Shown in pieces: positions 10,579 to 22,764 of a stretch of 64,000 nt of DNA (the first letter of the stretch is position 1; every line of letters starts with the position of its first letter). Position numbers and translations under genes: made by a program. The notes under the pieces were generated by a model. That model searched no databases and was not told where the DNA came from. It saw only the letters and a program-made list of their open reading frames with translations. This DNA comes from Symbiodinium natans (taxonomy: Eukaryota; Sar; Dinophyceae; Suessiales; Symbiodiniaceae): positions 155,001 through 219,000 of the forward strand of contig CAJNDS010002113.1 of assembly GCA_905221605.1 (NCBI GenBank), written 5' to 3'.

Positions 10579-12723
10579 AAAGAAAACACAGCAATTTGAA
10601 GAAAAAACAAAAAATGTAAAGCGGTTCGCATTCACCCGTCGATTTGGCCAAAGCAATGCACAGCATCAAGAAGCCTCAATTTTGTTTCTTTGCTGTTTTT
10701 TCCATCAGATTTTCATTGTAAAACCTGAATTGTTGCTGCAAATGTTTTTCATCTGTCGCTTTCAAGTTGACTTTTAAACCGGCCTGACTGTTGCCAGAGG
10801 AAAAACAGATCTGTCAAGAAATTGTTTGAACAAGAAACAAAATAACCGCCACAAACGCAGCACCAGATGGTCAAGACTTCTGAAGAACCTTAGTTCCACT
10901 CTTCCTAGAACTATATACCTCCGAGATCGGTCACAACCAATCCACTTCCAGACAAACCACCTTGTCCGGCCTTCACAGTGCACTCACCCAGCTGGTTTGA
11001 TCAGGAATCCCCACCTGCAGCAAAAGTCAGGAGGTAAAATCGAGGTTCATCCTCGCACCAGAAAAACCGCCCCTGGCCGTTTTCCTCCAAAAAGTTTTCT
11101 CACCGCACAACACTGTAAACATAACCAAAGAAACAAAGAATTTTAAAGCGCTAGAAGTGAAAATGAAAGTCCCTCTCTCTCTCCGAAGATGACATGGAAA
11201 CGCGCCAAATGTCAATTCAATTTCTACGCTCTTTTTCAACGCAAGAAAGAAGGAAGCTCTCTCTTTTCTCAAAATACAAATTCAAGAAACAAAACAAGAA
11301 ACGGAGGGTCCAGTGAAAAACGACACGGAGGAGCCCACACGGCCTGAAAAGCCATCTGGATGTTTGGCATCGCGCTGCGAACTTACAGACCTTCTCGGTC
11401 ATGAGAAAGCCTTTGGCATTCTCTTGTCAGCCATGGCGGTTTAGCTTGCGCACTTTGAGCTTGTGCCCAAAATTAGCTGCGTCCGGATCAAGGGCTTCTG
11501 TGCAGAAAACACAGGTGGCCTGTCCCAAACCCGGAAAAGAGTCTACTCTCCGCCTTGTCTCGCATTTATGATGGGCATGGAAGGCGGACGCGACCTCGCT
11601 GGAGTCTTCGCTCCAGAGCACTTGCATGTCCTGCTTGATGAAACTCCAGAAAGAAATCCAAAATTGATCAAAAAGGTGGTCAAACTTGTCAAACTGCACG
11701 TCAACAATTCTGCAAGCGAAAAGCGTGCATCCAAACCGGTGCGACCAGCAGTCTTGACTCAACCATCTCGAGGGCGCGCCGGAGCTGGATGCGGCCTCTT
11801 GTGGAATCTTCTTTGCCACCACTGTTCTGATTCGACCTTCATGCCATCGAGCTGCCATGGTTGGAGTTCGTACCATTGCAGAATCAGTCGTCAAACGACT
11901 TCAAAATCAGAAATTTGATCAAAATCAACTCCACATGCCACAGTGCAGTTCAATAATCAAAGAAAAAAGAAGACTCTCATCAGAAATGCACTCTGCAATT
12001 CCACATTCTGATTCCAAACTTGGCAAATTGAACAAACACCCTTGGAAAAAATGGGCAGCATTTCCCCAAACCCAACCTCTCCTCTGCAGGGTCATTTCCC
12101 TCCCTCCCTCACATCGGCTGAAGAAGGCGACTGTTAGGACCTCCGCCCCTCGCCTTCTTCAGCCAATGTGAAGGACAGCACAGACTTTTCAATTTTAAAA
12201 CCCACTGGAAATATCAGAAACACAAAGAATAAAAAATCCTCAGACCACTCTACAGATCTCTTGATTGCTTCAAAATTTTTCTGTTGAACAATCAAAAAAT
12301 AAATGGTGTGTTGCGACTTTTTTTTAGTTCAATTGGTGTTGTTGGCCAAAAGTGATGGTTGCATTTCTGGGCTTGATTGAAGATTTCGTCTTGTTGGCCA
12401 AAGAAAAGGTTTTCTGATTTTGAAGCTTGTCGGTTGCATGGCTCGAGTCGTGAAAAACCGAAGGTCCCTCTGGTACCTTTTCCCTTGAAAGCACGAACCC
12501 AAACCTATCTCAACCAAGTGCGGACACGCTCTTTTTCACTCGCAGGCCTTGAACCACAAGTCACGAAGTGCGCAAACTAAACGAATTCACATGTGAGCTT
12601 AAACTCAGCTTCAGAACAAAGTTCCTACACACTGCACACTCACTCAAAGTAGCGTATTGGGCAAAAACATACTCGTATGATTTCCTAGGGAAATCATCGA
12701 GGCAAAAACCATCGAGGATGGGA
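10579..12723. other. AT-rich DNA, no gene recognised
   Basis: AT-rich, with many A and T runs and only short open frames. Frames of about 150 codons occur on both strands at 11427-11918 and overlap each other. Neither has a motif. 12070-12170 contains a short imperfect inverted repeat around CTGAAGAAGGCGA. Confidence 0.45.
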
Positions 12724-13134
12724 TCATAAAGATTCCCAATCACTCCGAAGCAAAACAACTCTATACAAGCTGATCCAAAACGTGACAAAACCATCAATGA
12801 TCAGCCACGATCTTCCACCCCCCGCATTTTGCTGAGGGTTCACGCCAAAGATCCAAAGTCCAAGCACAGCTCGGCACTTCAACACTAAGGGGATGCCCTG
12901 GCCACATTCCCTTGGTGCGTACTCGCCACCAAAGCGAAACAACCGACACACCAGCCGATCTTTGACATAAAACTTAAACTCATGCAAGATCCCACCATAA
13001 GGCAGGTTGTCCTGGGTCCAATTGGTACCCAAGAGTTCGTTGTCCAAACTCGTGACAAACGAATTCAACTTGCATCCTCCTGCACTAGACAAGGTTGTCT
13101 TGGAAGGTCTCCAAGAGTTCGTGGTGACAAACAC
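12724..13134 (-). CDS. Unrecognised open frame (candidate exon)
   Basis: A 136-codon minus-strand frame with fairly normal residue composition in its central part, for example NELLGTNWTQDNLPYGG and KDRLVCRLFRFGGEYAP. No family recognised. It lies downstream of two other minus-strand frames (13164-13412 and 13455-13715) that could be neighbouring exons, but I could not find a convincing splice path. It may be non-coding. Confidence 0.22.
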   Translation of the reverse strand: MFVTTNSWRPSKTTLSSAGGCKLNSFVTSLDNELLGTNWTQDNLPYGGILHEFKFYVKDRLVCRLFRFGGEYAPRECGQGIPLVLKCRAVLGLWIFGVNPQQNAGGGRSWLIIDGFVTFWISLYRVVLLRSDWESL

Positions 13135-13454
13135 GTTAAAACAAATTCATGCAAGTCTCAGGCTCACCCACTCTCAGTACACGACCTCGACGTAGTCATA
13201 GCCTTCAATCTCGCAAACTCCAGGAAAGAACCCAAAAAACGTTGGCACCAACATGGCGACAGGTACAAAAAACAAACCAAGACACGCTTGCAGCAATCAG
13301 AATCTTTGCGAAGTGGGCCGTCCATACCCATTCCTTGAATCATCTTCACCTTGCTGCTTCCATCAAGCGAAAACATGCACCATGGCGACTCGGATGCCAT
13401 GGCGTCCCTCAAACGGTTGACTCAAACGGCTGCGGGGCATCGTCTTCACCCACC

Positions 13455-13715
13455 TCAATCCATGTCCTCGCCGTCCATATCATCCTTCTTTTCTTCCTCA
13501 AATTTCTCCTTCGCAGCATCTTTCTTTTCCACATCAGTATCATCCTGCGATGACCGGCTAGGCTCGGATGTTTTCCTTTCTTGCAACATCCTTTCCAGGT
13601 CCGCGATGCTCAGATTCGCACGCACTTGCTCGGCGATTTGCGCGATCATGGCAGCGTCCATGACGGCGCACTGACACGGGAGATCTTCTCGAGCCTTCCC
13701 GCTGCTATCCGGCAC
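13455..13715 (-). CDS. Short acidic, charged open frame
   Basis: A minus-strand frame. From an internal ATG near 13661 it encodes about 68 residues: a helical start (MDAAMIAQIAEQVRANLSI, then a Leu/Glu-rich stretch), followed by a strongly charged tail of Lys, Glu and Asp ending in GEDMD and a stop. It could be a complete small acidic protein or the 5' exon of a gene continuing toward 13164. A GTGGGT donor-like site lies directly after the stop. Function unknown. Confidence 0.33.
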   Translation of the reverse strand: MPDSSGKAREDLPCQCAVMDAAMIAQIAEQVRANLSIADLERMLQERKTSEPSRSSQDDTDVEKKDAAKEKFEEEKKDDMDGEDMD

Positions 13716-13929
13716 GTCGGTTCAGCTGCTGAAGGACATCGAGCGAATTATAGCCCAAAGGCTTTGACGCAAGACTGCACCAAGATCATGCGCATGTGCA
13801 AGGTGTGTCAAGGTCACATGGTGGTGGTGAAGAACATCCTGCTGGGGGCTGAAGCTGTGGAGTTATTCCTCAGAAGCGCGCCGGTGACGCTCCACAGAAG
13901 GGTCACAGACGCTGCCTTCTTAGTTGGGA

Positions 13930-14062
13930 AACACTTCAGAACCCAATCCGACCCAACTGGTCAACTTCTTCATCCAGGTCAGGAAGCCAAGCGCTTCTGA
14001 AATGCGATCCTTCGTGACGAAAAGTCAATGGTCGGCAAAACTGGGCAACCACTTTTCTGATC
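13930..14062 (-). pseudogene. Copia gag fragment (copy A)
   Basis: The minus strand here is about 85% identical by eye to 31538-31690 on the plus strand, including EALGFLTWMKKLTSWVG (EKLTSWV in the other copy). That phrase is typical of gag-like N termini of dinoflagellate Ty1/copia polyproteins. Only about 130 bp is preserved and no pol sequence follows. Confidence 0.6.
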
Positions 14063-14119
14063 GGGCATCTCTTCAGGTTGCGATTCAAGACAGCTATCCA
14101 GGCAGCTGTTTTTTTTCAT

Positions 14120-14480
14120 GAACACGCAAATCACATCAATCACATCACATCACATCACCATCACCATCACCATCACCATCACCATCACCATCACCATCAC
14201 CATCACCATCACCACATCACATCACAGCACATCACATCACATCACCTCACTATGACATCACATCACATCACATCATATCACATCACCTCACCATCACATC
14301 ACATCACATCACATCACATCACATCACATCACATCACATCACATCACATCACATCACATTCACATCGCATTTATATTCACATTCACATCACGTCACGTCA
14401 CGTCACATCACATCACATCACCACAGTCATCACATCAATCATCAATCATGTCACATCACATCACATCATCACATCACCAA
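14120..14480. repeat. (CATCAC)n / (ATCAC)n satellite
   Basis: About 360 bp of CACATCAC and CACCAT units. The plus-strand frame through it gives a long poly-His run, which is an artefact of the repeat. Confidence 0.95.
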
Positions 14481-14639
14481 ATCAAAAAAATCAGTCATCC
14501 CAATCTCTTCGGACTTCAGACTCTGGACCCTGGATCCAGGTTTTCCGTGCAGGATCAGTGCCGAAGGACCCATTTCTAACCAAGAAATGGATGAGACTTG
14601 TGGAGAAAGATGGTGTTGCCTTTAGCTGTGCACACTGAA

Positions 14640-15120
14640 ACACTGAAACGCTGAAACGCTGCAACGCTGAATAAGCTGCCCCACCGGTCCGGTCCGGCCC
14701 TGCCCGGCTCAGAAATCATGATTTGTTTTTTTTTCGTTGGATTGGTTGAATTGGTTTCCGACTCTTCAAAATTTCTTCCCCGATGGCCTGTTTGCCTCAG
14801 GATTGCTTCGCGAAGTGGTTTGGCTCTTACGAACGCGCCCGGCTGTCTTGCGCACGAAAGCCCTTCACGAAAGTTTTTGTCCCCGTTCATCACGAAATTG
14901 CCCCCCGGCACGAAAGCTCACGAAAGCTGAGCAATCAAGAAAATCAAATGTTTAAAGCCGTTCTGCGCCGGGCCGGGCCGGACCACGCATCATGACGTAA
15001 GTGCGCCGTAACACAACACTACAGTGTTCAAGGCTCAAGCCCCTGAAATGGCCCTGAAAGAGTTTGTGTCAAATCCTCAAATCATTTCCCTTCTGCAACA
15101 CTCAAAGAGATTTCGATCGA
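14640..15120. other. No gene recognised
   Basis: Contains short direct repeats (GAAACGCTG x3 at 14645-14670) and an approximate repeat of GCGCCGGGCCGGGCCGG-like sequence at 14690 and 14970. No coding signal. Confidence 0.45.
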
Positions 15121-15145
15121 TTCTCTGATTCCCTTTAACAAGGCG

Positions 15146-15695
15146 CTGGAGGAATGGTTAAAAGTGCTGAAGAAGAATACATATGGCAATAAAAATCAAT
15201 TGTGTACAATACATGTGTGCGAATTGCTCAAGCGTGTGATTAACAAAGAAAGAAAGAAAGATATTGTGTCTATATATGTTGAAAGAAGCATGGATGGAAT
15301 TTTTCACGGGAACCGACGAACCCGTTTTGAAAGAAACAGTAAATAATTTTTTTTTAGAATTTGCTTTGGAGTTTTGCTCACACGAGGAAGCAGAGGTGGA
15401 CATGAACGTGGAAGTTCCATGCGCCGGGCGCGGCGTCTGGAGCGGCGAAATTTTTAACAAGAAAAAGAAGGAAACGCGCGCGCCTGGAGCGGCAACGGGC
15501 GGAGCCCTTCACCTTAAGCCAGAAGCCTTCGTGTTACTGTGTTCTGAAGACGTGCTTGGAAAGCAACCAACCACTGGAGTCTTGAGACCGAAAGCACAAG
15601 CACATCCCCAAGACTGTCCAAAGCACCCGCTCCTCCAGAGGCGTCTCAAAAAAAACGGTGCCCAGCAAACCTGCCGCTTCAAAGGCTGCGTCTGA
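15146..15695 (+). pseudogene. Unrecognised, frameshifted AT-rich open region
   Basis: From about 15146 the plus strand reads LEEWLKVLKKNTYGNKNQL and continues through CELLKRVINKERKKDIVSIY with AT-rich codons. Near 15270 a shift of frame is needed to continue with WMEFFTGTDEPVLKETV and LEFALEFCSHEEAEVDMNVE, after which the frame runs on to 15695 with a different, GC-richer composition. The first 250 bases look more protein-like than their surroundings and their base composition differs. No family recognised. A broken gene or an exon pair is possible. Confidence 0.28.
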
Positions 15696-15879
15696 TGAAG
15701 ATGGCACCTGGCAGCTGAAGTTCTGACCCTTTCGACGATCAACAACAACGAAACACGCAGCAACCTCTCAACCATCAACCCGCCTTGACCTGGGACAAGC
15801 AACTCTGCTGAAACAAACCAAACCCACACAGCCGATCTTCCTTGGCGCAAGCAGGCGGGCTTTGGTACCATTGGTTTCT

Positions 15880-15910
15880 GATCTTGTCGAAAAACAACTC
15901 ACTCTGTGCA
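15880..15910. repeat. Left copy of target-site-like direct repeat
   Basis: Begins GATCTTGTCGAAAAACAAC and ends TGTGCA. The same sequence recurs at 27399-27425, the only difference being a 4-base ACTC insertion here. The two copies bracket the GC-rich block, as expected for a target-site duplication of about 27 bp. Confidence 0.8.
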
Positions 15911-16105
15911 GGCGGCATACCCTTTGGGGGGTGCTAAGGCGGCTTGGCTTAGGCTACTCCTCTTTGGCAATTGTGCGGCAGTGTGTGTAGGCCACTCCAC
16001 TTTGGGAGGCAATAGGCGTGGCGGCGATTGCAGTGGCGGCGATTGCAGAAAGTGCAGAGAGTTTGGCATCGTGATGCGTAGGGCGAGGGTGGGCGGGCGG
16101 GAAAA

Positions 16106-16222
16106 GCTCACGATCTATGCAAGGCCCCAACTCACAGGGTTAGGTCAGGGCCAGCTGAGCCAAGAGCCAGCTGGGCAAGGGCAAACATGGGAGGTCATAA
16201 TTCATGCGTGTCAAAACACCTG
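16106..16222 (+). repeat. 117-bp direct repeat, left copy
   Basis: Starts GCTCACGATCTATGCAAGGC and ends GTCAAAACACCTG. It differs from 27281-27397 at only two positions by eye, with no gaps. It lies about 195 bp inside the left edge of the GC-rich block. Confidence 0.9.
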
Positions 16223-16779
16223 GGACAACAAAAACCCAGTGCGTTCAGACAACGCACACTGCAAGACCTAACCCTAGTTGGGGAAGAAAGGGTAGTGCGA
16301 CACCCCTAGATCCCAAGACCCTGCGGGAGGGGGACTAGGGGAAACAACGCCCAACCCTATGCGCACTGTCCTTTTCACGGGTGCTGCTCTGGGCGAGTTG
16401 GCATCAGGCCGGCGGCCCCTTAGGCGAGGCCTCCAGGCCTGATAGGCGGCATACCCCCACTTTTTGCGGCCCAGGGCAGACCAGTGAAGTTAAGGCCAGG
16501 CATTCCCCCCGCGTGTGGTCTGACTTAGGCTTGCGCAGGGGACGCTATGTCAAGGAGGCTCTGGCTCCACGGCGTACTGGCAGAGGCCAGGGTGACTTCA
16601 TGTGCCGACTTTTGCAGGTGTGAGTTCTGGGGGCTACGGCTGAGGTGGCTCTGTCAAATCGTGCGCGTGGGCTTCACTGGCACGTTCTTGCACGAATTCA
16701 AGCAGTTGTCCTGCGTCATGTTGTTGGACGTGCCGCGGGGCGCCATCTCTCAGGGCAAGAGTGCGTGATGGGCGGGAGC

Positions 16780-17900
16780 AAAATAGCACAGATGGCATCG
16801 CTGTGCGTCGCACGTGTGTCGTCATGAGCCCCCCAAGAACTCAGGCAAGATGGCCGGGCTGGCATCGCGGGCCGCGCACGCGAACGCTAGGGCGATTTTC
16901 CTGAGCAGTGGCTGGACCATTGGTGCCTGTCAGTTTTGAGGCTCCTTGCGATTGCGCAGATTGCCTCAGATGTTTTGAGACTTCACCTCATGGCCAAAGG
17001 ACGGGCGTCTATGCTAAGGCTGCTAAGGAGTGGTGGCGAAAGCACAGAGGCACAGATGGCATCGCTGTGTGCAGCGTGTGGGCAGTGTCATCCCAAACCC
17101 AAAAACTCAGGCCAGATGGCCGGGCTGGCGTCGCGGGCCGCGCGCGCGAACGCTAGAGCGATTGTCCTAAGCAGTGGCTGGACCATTGGTGCCTGACAGT
17201 TTTGAGGCTCCTTGTGATTGCACAGGTTGCCTCAAATGATTTGAGACTTCACCTCATGGCCAATGGACAGGCGTCTATGCTAAGGCTGCTAAGAAGTGGT
17301 GGCAAAAACACACAGGCACACATGGCATCGCTGTGTGCAGTGCGGTAAGTGTCATCCTAAACCCCCTGAGAGCTCAGGCCAGCTGGCCGGGCTGGCGTCG
17401 CGGGCCGCGCGCGGGAACGCTAGGGTGATTTTCCCAAGCAGTGGCTGGACCATTGGTGCCTGACAGTTTTGAGGCTCCTTATGATTGCGCAGATTGCCTC
17501 AAATGTTTTGAGACTTCACCTCATGGCCAATGGATGGGCATTTATGCGAAGGCTGCAAGGAGCGGTGGCAAAAACACATAGGCACAGATGGCATCGCTGT
17601 GTGCAGCGCGTGGGCAGTGTCATCCCAAACCCCCCCAAGAGCTCAGGCAAGATGACGATGCTGGCGTCGCGGGCCGCGCACGCGCGCTAGGGCGATTTTC
17701 CTACGCAGTGGCTGGACTGTTGGTGCCTGACAATTTTGAAGCCCCTTGTGATTGCACAGATGTCTCAAAAGCTTTGAGACTACACCTCATGGCCAAGGGA
17801 CAGGCTTTGGGCGATGCTTTCCTGCGCTCCTGCCCGTTGCGCAGATGTCTGAAAAGTTTTGAGACTTTTCCTCACTGCCCATGGGCGTCGCGTGTTCAGC
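16780..17900 (+). repeat. Tandem array, ~266-bp unit, about four copies
   Basis: Anchor GGCTGGACCAT/CTGT recurs at 16910, 17176, 17442 and 17710, so units are 266, 266 and 268 bp. Each unit contains TTTTGAGGCTCCTT, TGAGACTTCACCTCATGGCC, CACAGATGGCATCGCTGTG and GGCTGGCGTCGCGGGCCGCG. The unit is related to the array at 23040-24570. Confidence 0.9.
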
Positions 17901-20460
17901 TGAGATAGGCCCTCCTTGGGGCTGCGGCCCAAGGCTTCAGGCCAAGGGAAAGGCTTGGCTCCCTTGATGTGATGCTTCAGGCCGAAGGCAGAGAGACTGG
18001 CGTGGCTCCTGGTGGCTGCGGGCTGAGCCGGAGAGCGGGCCGCTGGCGAAGATGAAGGCTTGGCCCCCCTGGGGGCTGCAGGCTAAAGCTGGTGGCTAAG
18101 ATTGAAAGCGAGAGAGTGTCCTCCTTGAGGCTGCCGCTCCGTGGCCGGCGGCCAAGATAGCTATATAGCTGTTTGGCCTGCCTTGAGGTTGCGGCTTCAA
18201 GCCAAAGGCCGAAGGCTAGGATAGCGGCTTGAGGTTGCGGCTTCCAGATGAAGGCTAAGACATGGGTCCGGCCCCTTGAGACTGCGGCTCAGCTAGGGGC
18301 TGCGGGCTAAGGCTGACGGCGAAAACGCGGGCTTGTTCTCTTTGAGGCGTCCGCATAAGGCGGAAGGGCTAGGAATACTGCTTGTTCGGCCCCCCTTGAG
18401 GTTGCGGCTTCAAGCTGAAGGCCAAGATAAGCCCCCCGGGACTGTGCCCAACTGGGGGCTGCGGGCAGGGTGAAAACGCGGGCTTATGCGGCTCACCTGG
18501 GGGCTGCGGGCTGAGGCTAAAAGCGAAGACGTAAGTTTGTCCTCCGTGAGTCTTCCCCTTATTAGTAGTGCCAGTGATGCGGCTCGGCTGTGAAGAGGGC
18601 TTGGCCGCTTCTTAGCTGGGGAGGCTGGGCAGATTCTTGGCGAGCTCTGAGGCTGTGGCCTGAAGAGAGGGGAGTGGCCAACATACGAGGCCAGGCCCTG
18701 GGCTCGTCAGCCTGTCGGCTACGATACTAGTGGTGAACGTTTTTTGGCGTGGCTCGCGCAGCTGTCAGGCTTGGGCGTCCTGGCTTGCTGGCGCCGGGCA
18801 GATCCGAGTTCTATACGCCTCCGTGCAATGGGTCTGGTGTGCGAGGAGGCGAGGAAGCAGGCTGGAGCTGTCAGGGCAGGCACGAGCTGTCAGAGCATCT
18901 TGGGGAGCATGTCGCCCTCAGCGGAGGGACGAGGTTGATGCAAAGGGCTGCGCGTTTGCGAGGAACGCAGGCTGGGCTTGGCGCGTTCATGGCCCAGGCC
19001 GCAGGTTGAGATGAGGGCTGACTCGCTTGAGGCTGCGGCCCAAATCTTCAGGCCAGATGAAAAGTTTTGGCTTCTGGGCTCGCCTGACGGTTGCGGGCTG
19101 AGGCGGAAGGCGAATATAAGCTCTTGGCCCCTTTTGACGCTGCCGCAACATGCTGAAGGCTAGGATGGAGGCCTGGCCCCCCTTCATTTTACGGCCTACC
19201 ACCGGCGGCTTACAGACAAGTTGGCTAAGAGCACGGCTTGGTCTTTGGAGGCTTCGGTCCAGGGCTTCAGGCCACATTCGAAGCTTTGGCTTCCACTGGC
19301 TGCTGCTACGGGCGAAGGCTGGGAGGCTTGGCTCGCCCGGCAGGCTGGGCTGAAACTAAAAGCGAAAGCGACGCTCAGGGCTTGGCCTTTTCGAGGCTGC
19401 CCCCAAGCGAGGAGAAACTGCTTGGCTCCCTTTGAGGTAGGAAGGCGTGGCCACCTTTGAGAATGAGATAAAGGCTTTGGCCCCCTGAGACTGCGGCTCC
19501 TTGAGGGTTGCGGGCTGAGGCTCTGCGCGAAGACGCGGGCTTGTCCTCCTTGAGGCTGCCGCTTAGGGCCGAGGGCTCACAGACCTGCTTGGCTCCTCTT
19601 GTGGTTGTGGTTTCAGGCACGGGGCGTTTGGCCCTCAACTGGACTTTGCGGGCTGCGGCTGAGCGTGAAAATGTGCATGGGCTTGTACTCCCCGTGCGGT
19701 TGCGGCCAAGATAAATGCGGGCCCCCCTGAGATTGCGGCTCAACGGGGGCTGTGGTTAGGCGTCCGCTTAGGGCAAAAGGCTAAGACAACGCCTGCTCGG
19801 CCCGCCCTCCAGGTTGTGGGCTGAGGCTGAAGGCGAGGAGCGGCTATTCCTCCTCGAGGCTACCTCTGTTGGGCGAAGGTCATCCTAGCCCTCCTTGAGG
19901 TTGCGGCTTCGGGTTGAAAGCCAAGAACAAGATTTTGGCCTCCCTGAGACTGCGCGGCTCAACGGGGGAGTACGGGCTGAGGATGAAGTCGAAGGTACGG
20001 GTTTGTCCTCCTGAGGCTGCCGCTCAAGGCTGCCGCTTCAAGCTGAAGGCCAAGATAAAGGCTGATGAAGGCTTTAGCTCCGGCTCAACGGGGCTGCGGG
20101 CTGAGGCTGAAGGCGAAGACGCAGGCCTGTCTTCCAGTTAAGGCCTACGACCCTGCTTGGCCCTCCTTGAGGTTGCGGCTTGAAGCTGAGGACCAAGATG
20201 AAGGCGTCGACCCCGTCGACTGTGGGCGGCGGGCTGAGGCAGAAGGCGAAAAATGCGGGCTTGTCTTTGCAAGGTGCGCTTCGGGCGCGGGTTTCGGCTT
20301 TGGTCCCCCTGGGAGCGCGGCTCCACCGGGGGCTGCGGGCTGAGGCTGAGGGCGAAGGCGTGGGCTTGTCCTCTTCGAGGCTCTGGCTTACAGCCGAAGG
20401 CTAAACGCGTCCAGCACAATGGCTTGGCTCCCTGAAGGTTAAGTGGCATTTTGAGTTAGC
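17900..20460 (+). repeat. Degenerate GC-rich interspersed short repeats
   Basis: Imperfect phrases recur every 50-130 bp, such as CTGCGGGCTGAGGCTGAAGG, GCGGGCTTGTCCTCCTTGAG and CTTGAGGTTGCGGCTTCAAG. The many long open frames on both strands are repeat artefacts. A similar stretch recurs at 24830-25560. Confidence 0.8.
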
Positions 20461-20599
20461 TCGCCTGGGCTGCTGGCAGAGTCGACGAAACGGGCTTGGG
20501 TGCTTTGGGGCTGCGGCGACAGCGCGGATTCAGCCGACGGCGGATGCAGGAGGAGCGGCTGCACTGCTCATGCGCAAGAGCGCAACAAAAGAAGAAAAA

Positions 20600-21110
20600 A
20601 CAAATCTGCATTTAGTTGGTCAGTTCGTGGGCAACTCCATAGTGAAGAACTCCGCGACGAGGAAGTGAACTGCACCTGGCGAGCGGGGCTGCTAATCCTA
20701 GCATGGTCCTACGGGCTGGGCTGTCGGCGTGTGGCCAGGGAAGGTTTTGCCTGGCAGGAGGCTGGTGAGAGGGCTGAGAGAGCTAAATTCTCTGGAGGAT
20801 GCTGCATCAGCAAACGCAAGGGCAAGTGAAGCGGCTACTTCATGCGCAAATCGGCCACAAAACTTTTGCATATGAGCAAACTGGTCTCAAGCAGGCATGC
20901 GAGGTAGCGTGTGCTCATGGGCAGCGTCATCCTGAAGAGCTCCACGACGAAGTTGTTGGATGTACCTGGCGAGCGGGGCTGCTACTCCTAGTGCTGTCCA
21001 GGAACACACGGGCAGTTGCGCCTTATGGTAGGCAAGCGTGCCTTGAACACCCACAGAGGACATGTGGACGTGTTGGAGGCGTTGCCGGGCTGGGCCAGCT
21101 CCAACTACAA
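20600..21110 (+). repeat. ~290-bp direct duplication
   Basis: CCTGGCGAGCGGGGCTGCTA occurs near 20676 and again near 20966, with similar flanks (GAACTCCGCGACGAGGAAGT versus GAGCTCCACGACGAAGTTGT). The motif set is distantly related to the 266-bp units. Confidence 0.75.
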
Positions 21111-21758
21111 TAGGCCCTCCGAACTCGGAGGTGCTTTGTCCCGAAGATCGAGGAGAAGGTGCAGTCTTTGGACTGAGGCATAGGCGTTTGGGCATGAGAG
21201 AAGATGGCTCGGCGTTGGCTGTAGCACCAGCGCGAGTCCGAGACGGAGCGCGAAACTATGGCAGGCGGGGCACGCTAAACGCGGGCGTGAGGCAAGCCCC
21301 AGGGCCGCCGAGGATGTAGCTTTTGGCGAACTACAGCGAGGCAGCCACAATCAGCGCTCTCACGAGGGAAGGCTTGGCCTTTGCGGCGCAGATTGCCTGT
21401 AGGACGGCGGCAGTGCGGAGGCAGTGGAGACTGAGCTGGCTGCCTTCGCTGCGCAAATTGCCAGTACGGTCTATAGGCCATCTGAAGCGATTGTGCTTTT
21501 CCTGAGAAAACGGCTTGGGCCTTGGTGGCGCAGATTGCCTGCGCAAGAGGCGAATGCGCTTCCCCCGAAGATGGTCTTCCGACTCAGGCAGAGGCAGCTG
21601 GGCAGAACTCCAGCGTGAGTCCGAGGCGGACCACCAGTACGCAGGGCATGTCTAAACGTGGGCACGGGGCGAACCCAATGGCATCTGAGCACACCGCTGT
21701 TGGCAAGCAAATATGTGCCTAGAGCCAGGCACGCAGGCGTAGGCGGCTGGGCAAAAAC

Positions 21759-22764
21759 GTGGGCTTTTGCGGTGAGGCAGAGGCAATAAATAGGCAGCTG
21801 GGAAAAAACTCCAGCGTGAGCCCGAAGCGGACCATCAATCGGGCGGAATCTTTCGATTCAGGCATAGGCGGCTGGGCAAAGCTGCAGCGTAGGTCCGAGG
21901 CGGACGACGAAACTATGACATGCAGGGCATGTCTATACGTGGGCGCATGTCCAGGCGTGGACATAGGATAAGCCCGGCGGCAGGAGCAGTGCGCTTGCGA
22001 GGGGAAGGCAGAATCTTCCGATTCAGGCATAGGCGGCTGGGCAAGTTCCAGCGTGAGTCCGAAGCGGACCACGAGTCTATGACATGCAGGGCATGTCTAG
22101 ACGTGGGCCTGAGAACAGGCCCGGCGAAGGCGAGCAGCGCGCTTGCGAGAAGAAACAGAGACGTGGGCTTTTGCGGTGAGGCAGAGGCAATAAATAGGCA
22201 GCTGGGAAAAAACTCCAGCGTGAGCCCGAAGCGGACCATCAATCGGGCGGAATCTTTCGATTCAGGCATAGGCGGCTGGGCAAAGCTGCAGCGTAGGTCC
22301 GAGGCGGACGACGAAACTATGACATGCAGGGCATGTCTATACGTGGGCGCATGTCCAGGCGTGGACATAGGATAAGCCCGGCGGCAGGAGCAGTGCGCTT
22401 GCGAGGGGAAGGCAGAATCTTCCGATTCAGGCATAGGCGGCTGGGCAAGTTCCAGCGTGAGTCCGAAGCGGACCACGAGTCTATGACACGCAGGGCATGT
22501 CTAGACGTGGGCCTATACGAACAAGCCCGGCAAAAACGAGCAGCGCGCTTGCGAGAAGAAACAGAGGCATGGGCTTTTGCGGCGAGGCATAGGCAATTAA
22601 TAGGCAGCTGGGAAAAAAACTCCAGCGTGAGTCCGAGGCGGACCTTCAATCGGGCGGAATCTTTCGATTCAGGCATAAGCGGCTGGACAAAGCTCCAGCG
22701 TAAGTCCGAGGCGGACCACGAAACTATGACACGCAGGGCATGTCTATATGTGGGCCTGACATAG
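21759..22764 (+). repeat. Tandem array, ~405-bp unit, about 2.5 copies
   Basis: Unit landmark GCAATAAATAGGCAGCTGGG at 21783, 22187 and (as GCAATTAATAGG) 22593, giving spacings of 404 and 406 bp. The first two units are almost identical, so long open frames on both strands repeat identical peptides. Each unit itself contains two related halves (GATTCAGGCATAGGCGGCTG twice). Confidence 0.92.

Noticed and set aside
10079-10656. Cys/Val/Tyr-rich minus frame and Thr/His-rich plus frames
   Set aside because: Translations of the CACATA microsatellite.
14078-14638. 186-codon poly-His frame
   Set aside because: Translation of the CATCAC satellite.
18730-20343. Overlapping plus-strand frames of 60-100 codons
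   Set aside because: Three-frame open reading throughout GC-rich degenerate repeats; no motif and no unique sequence.
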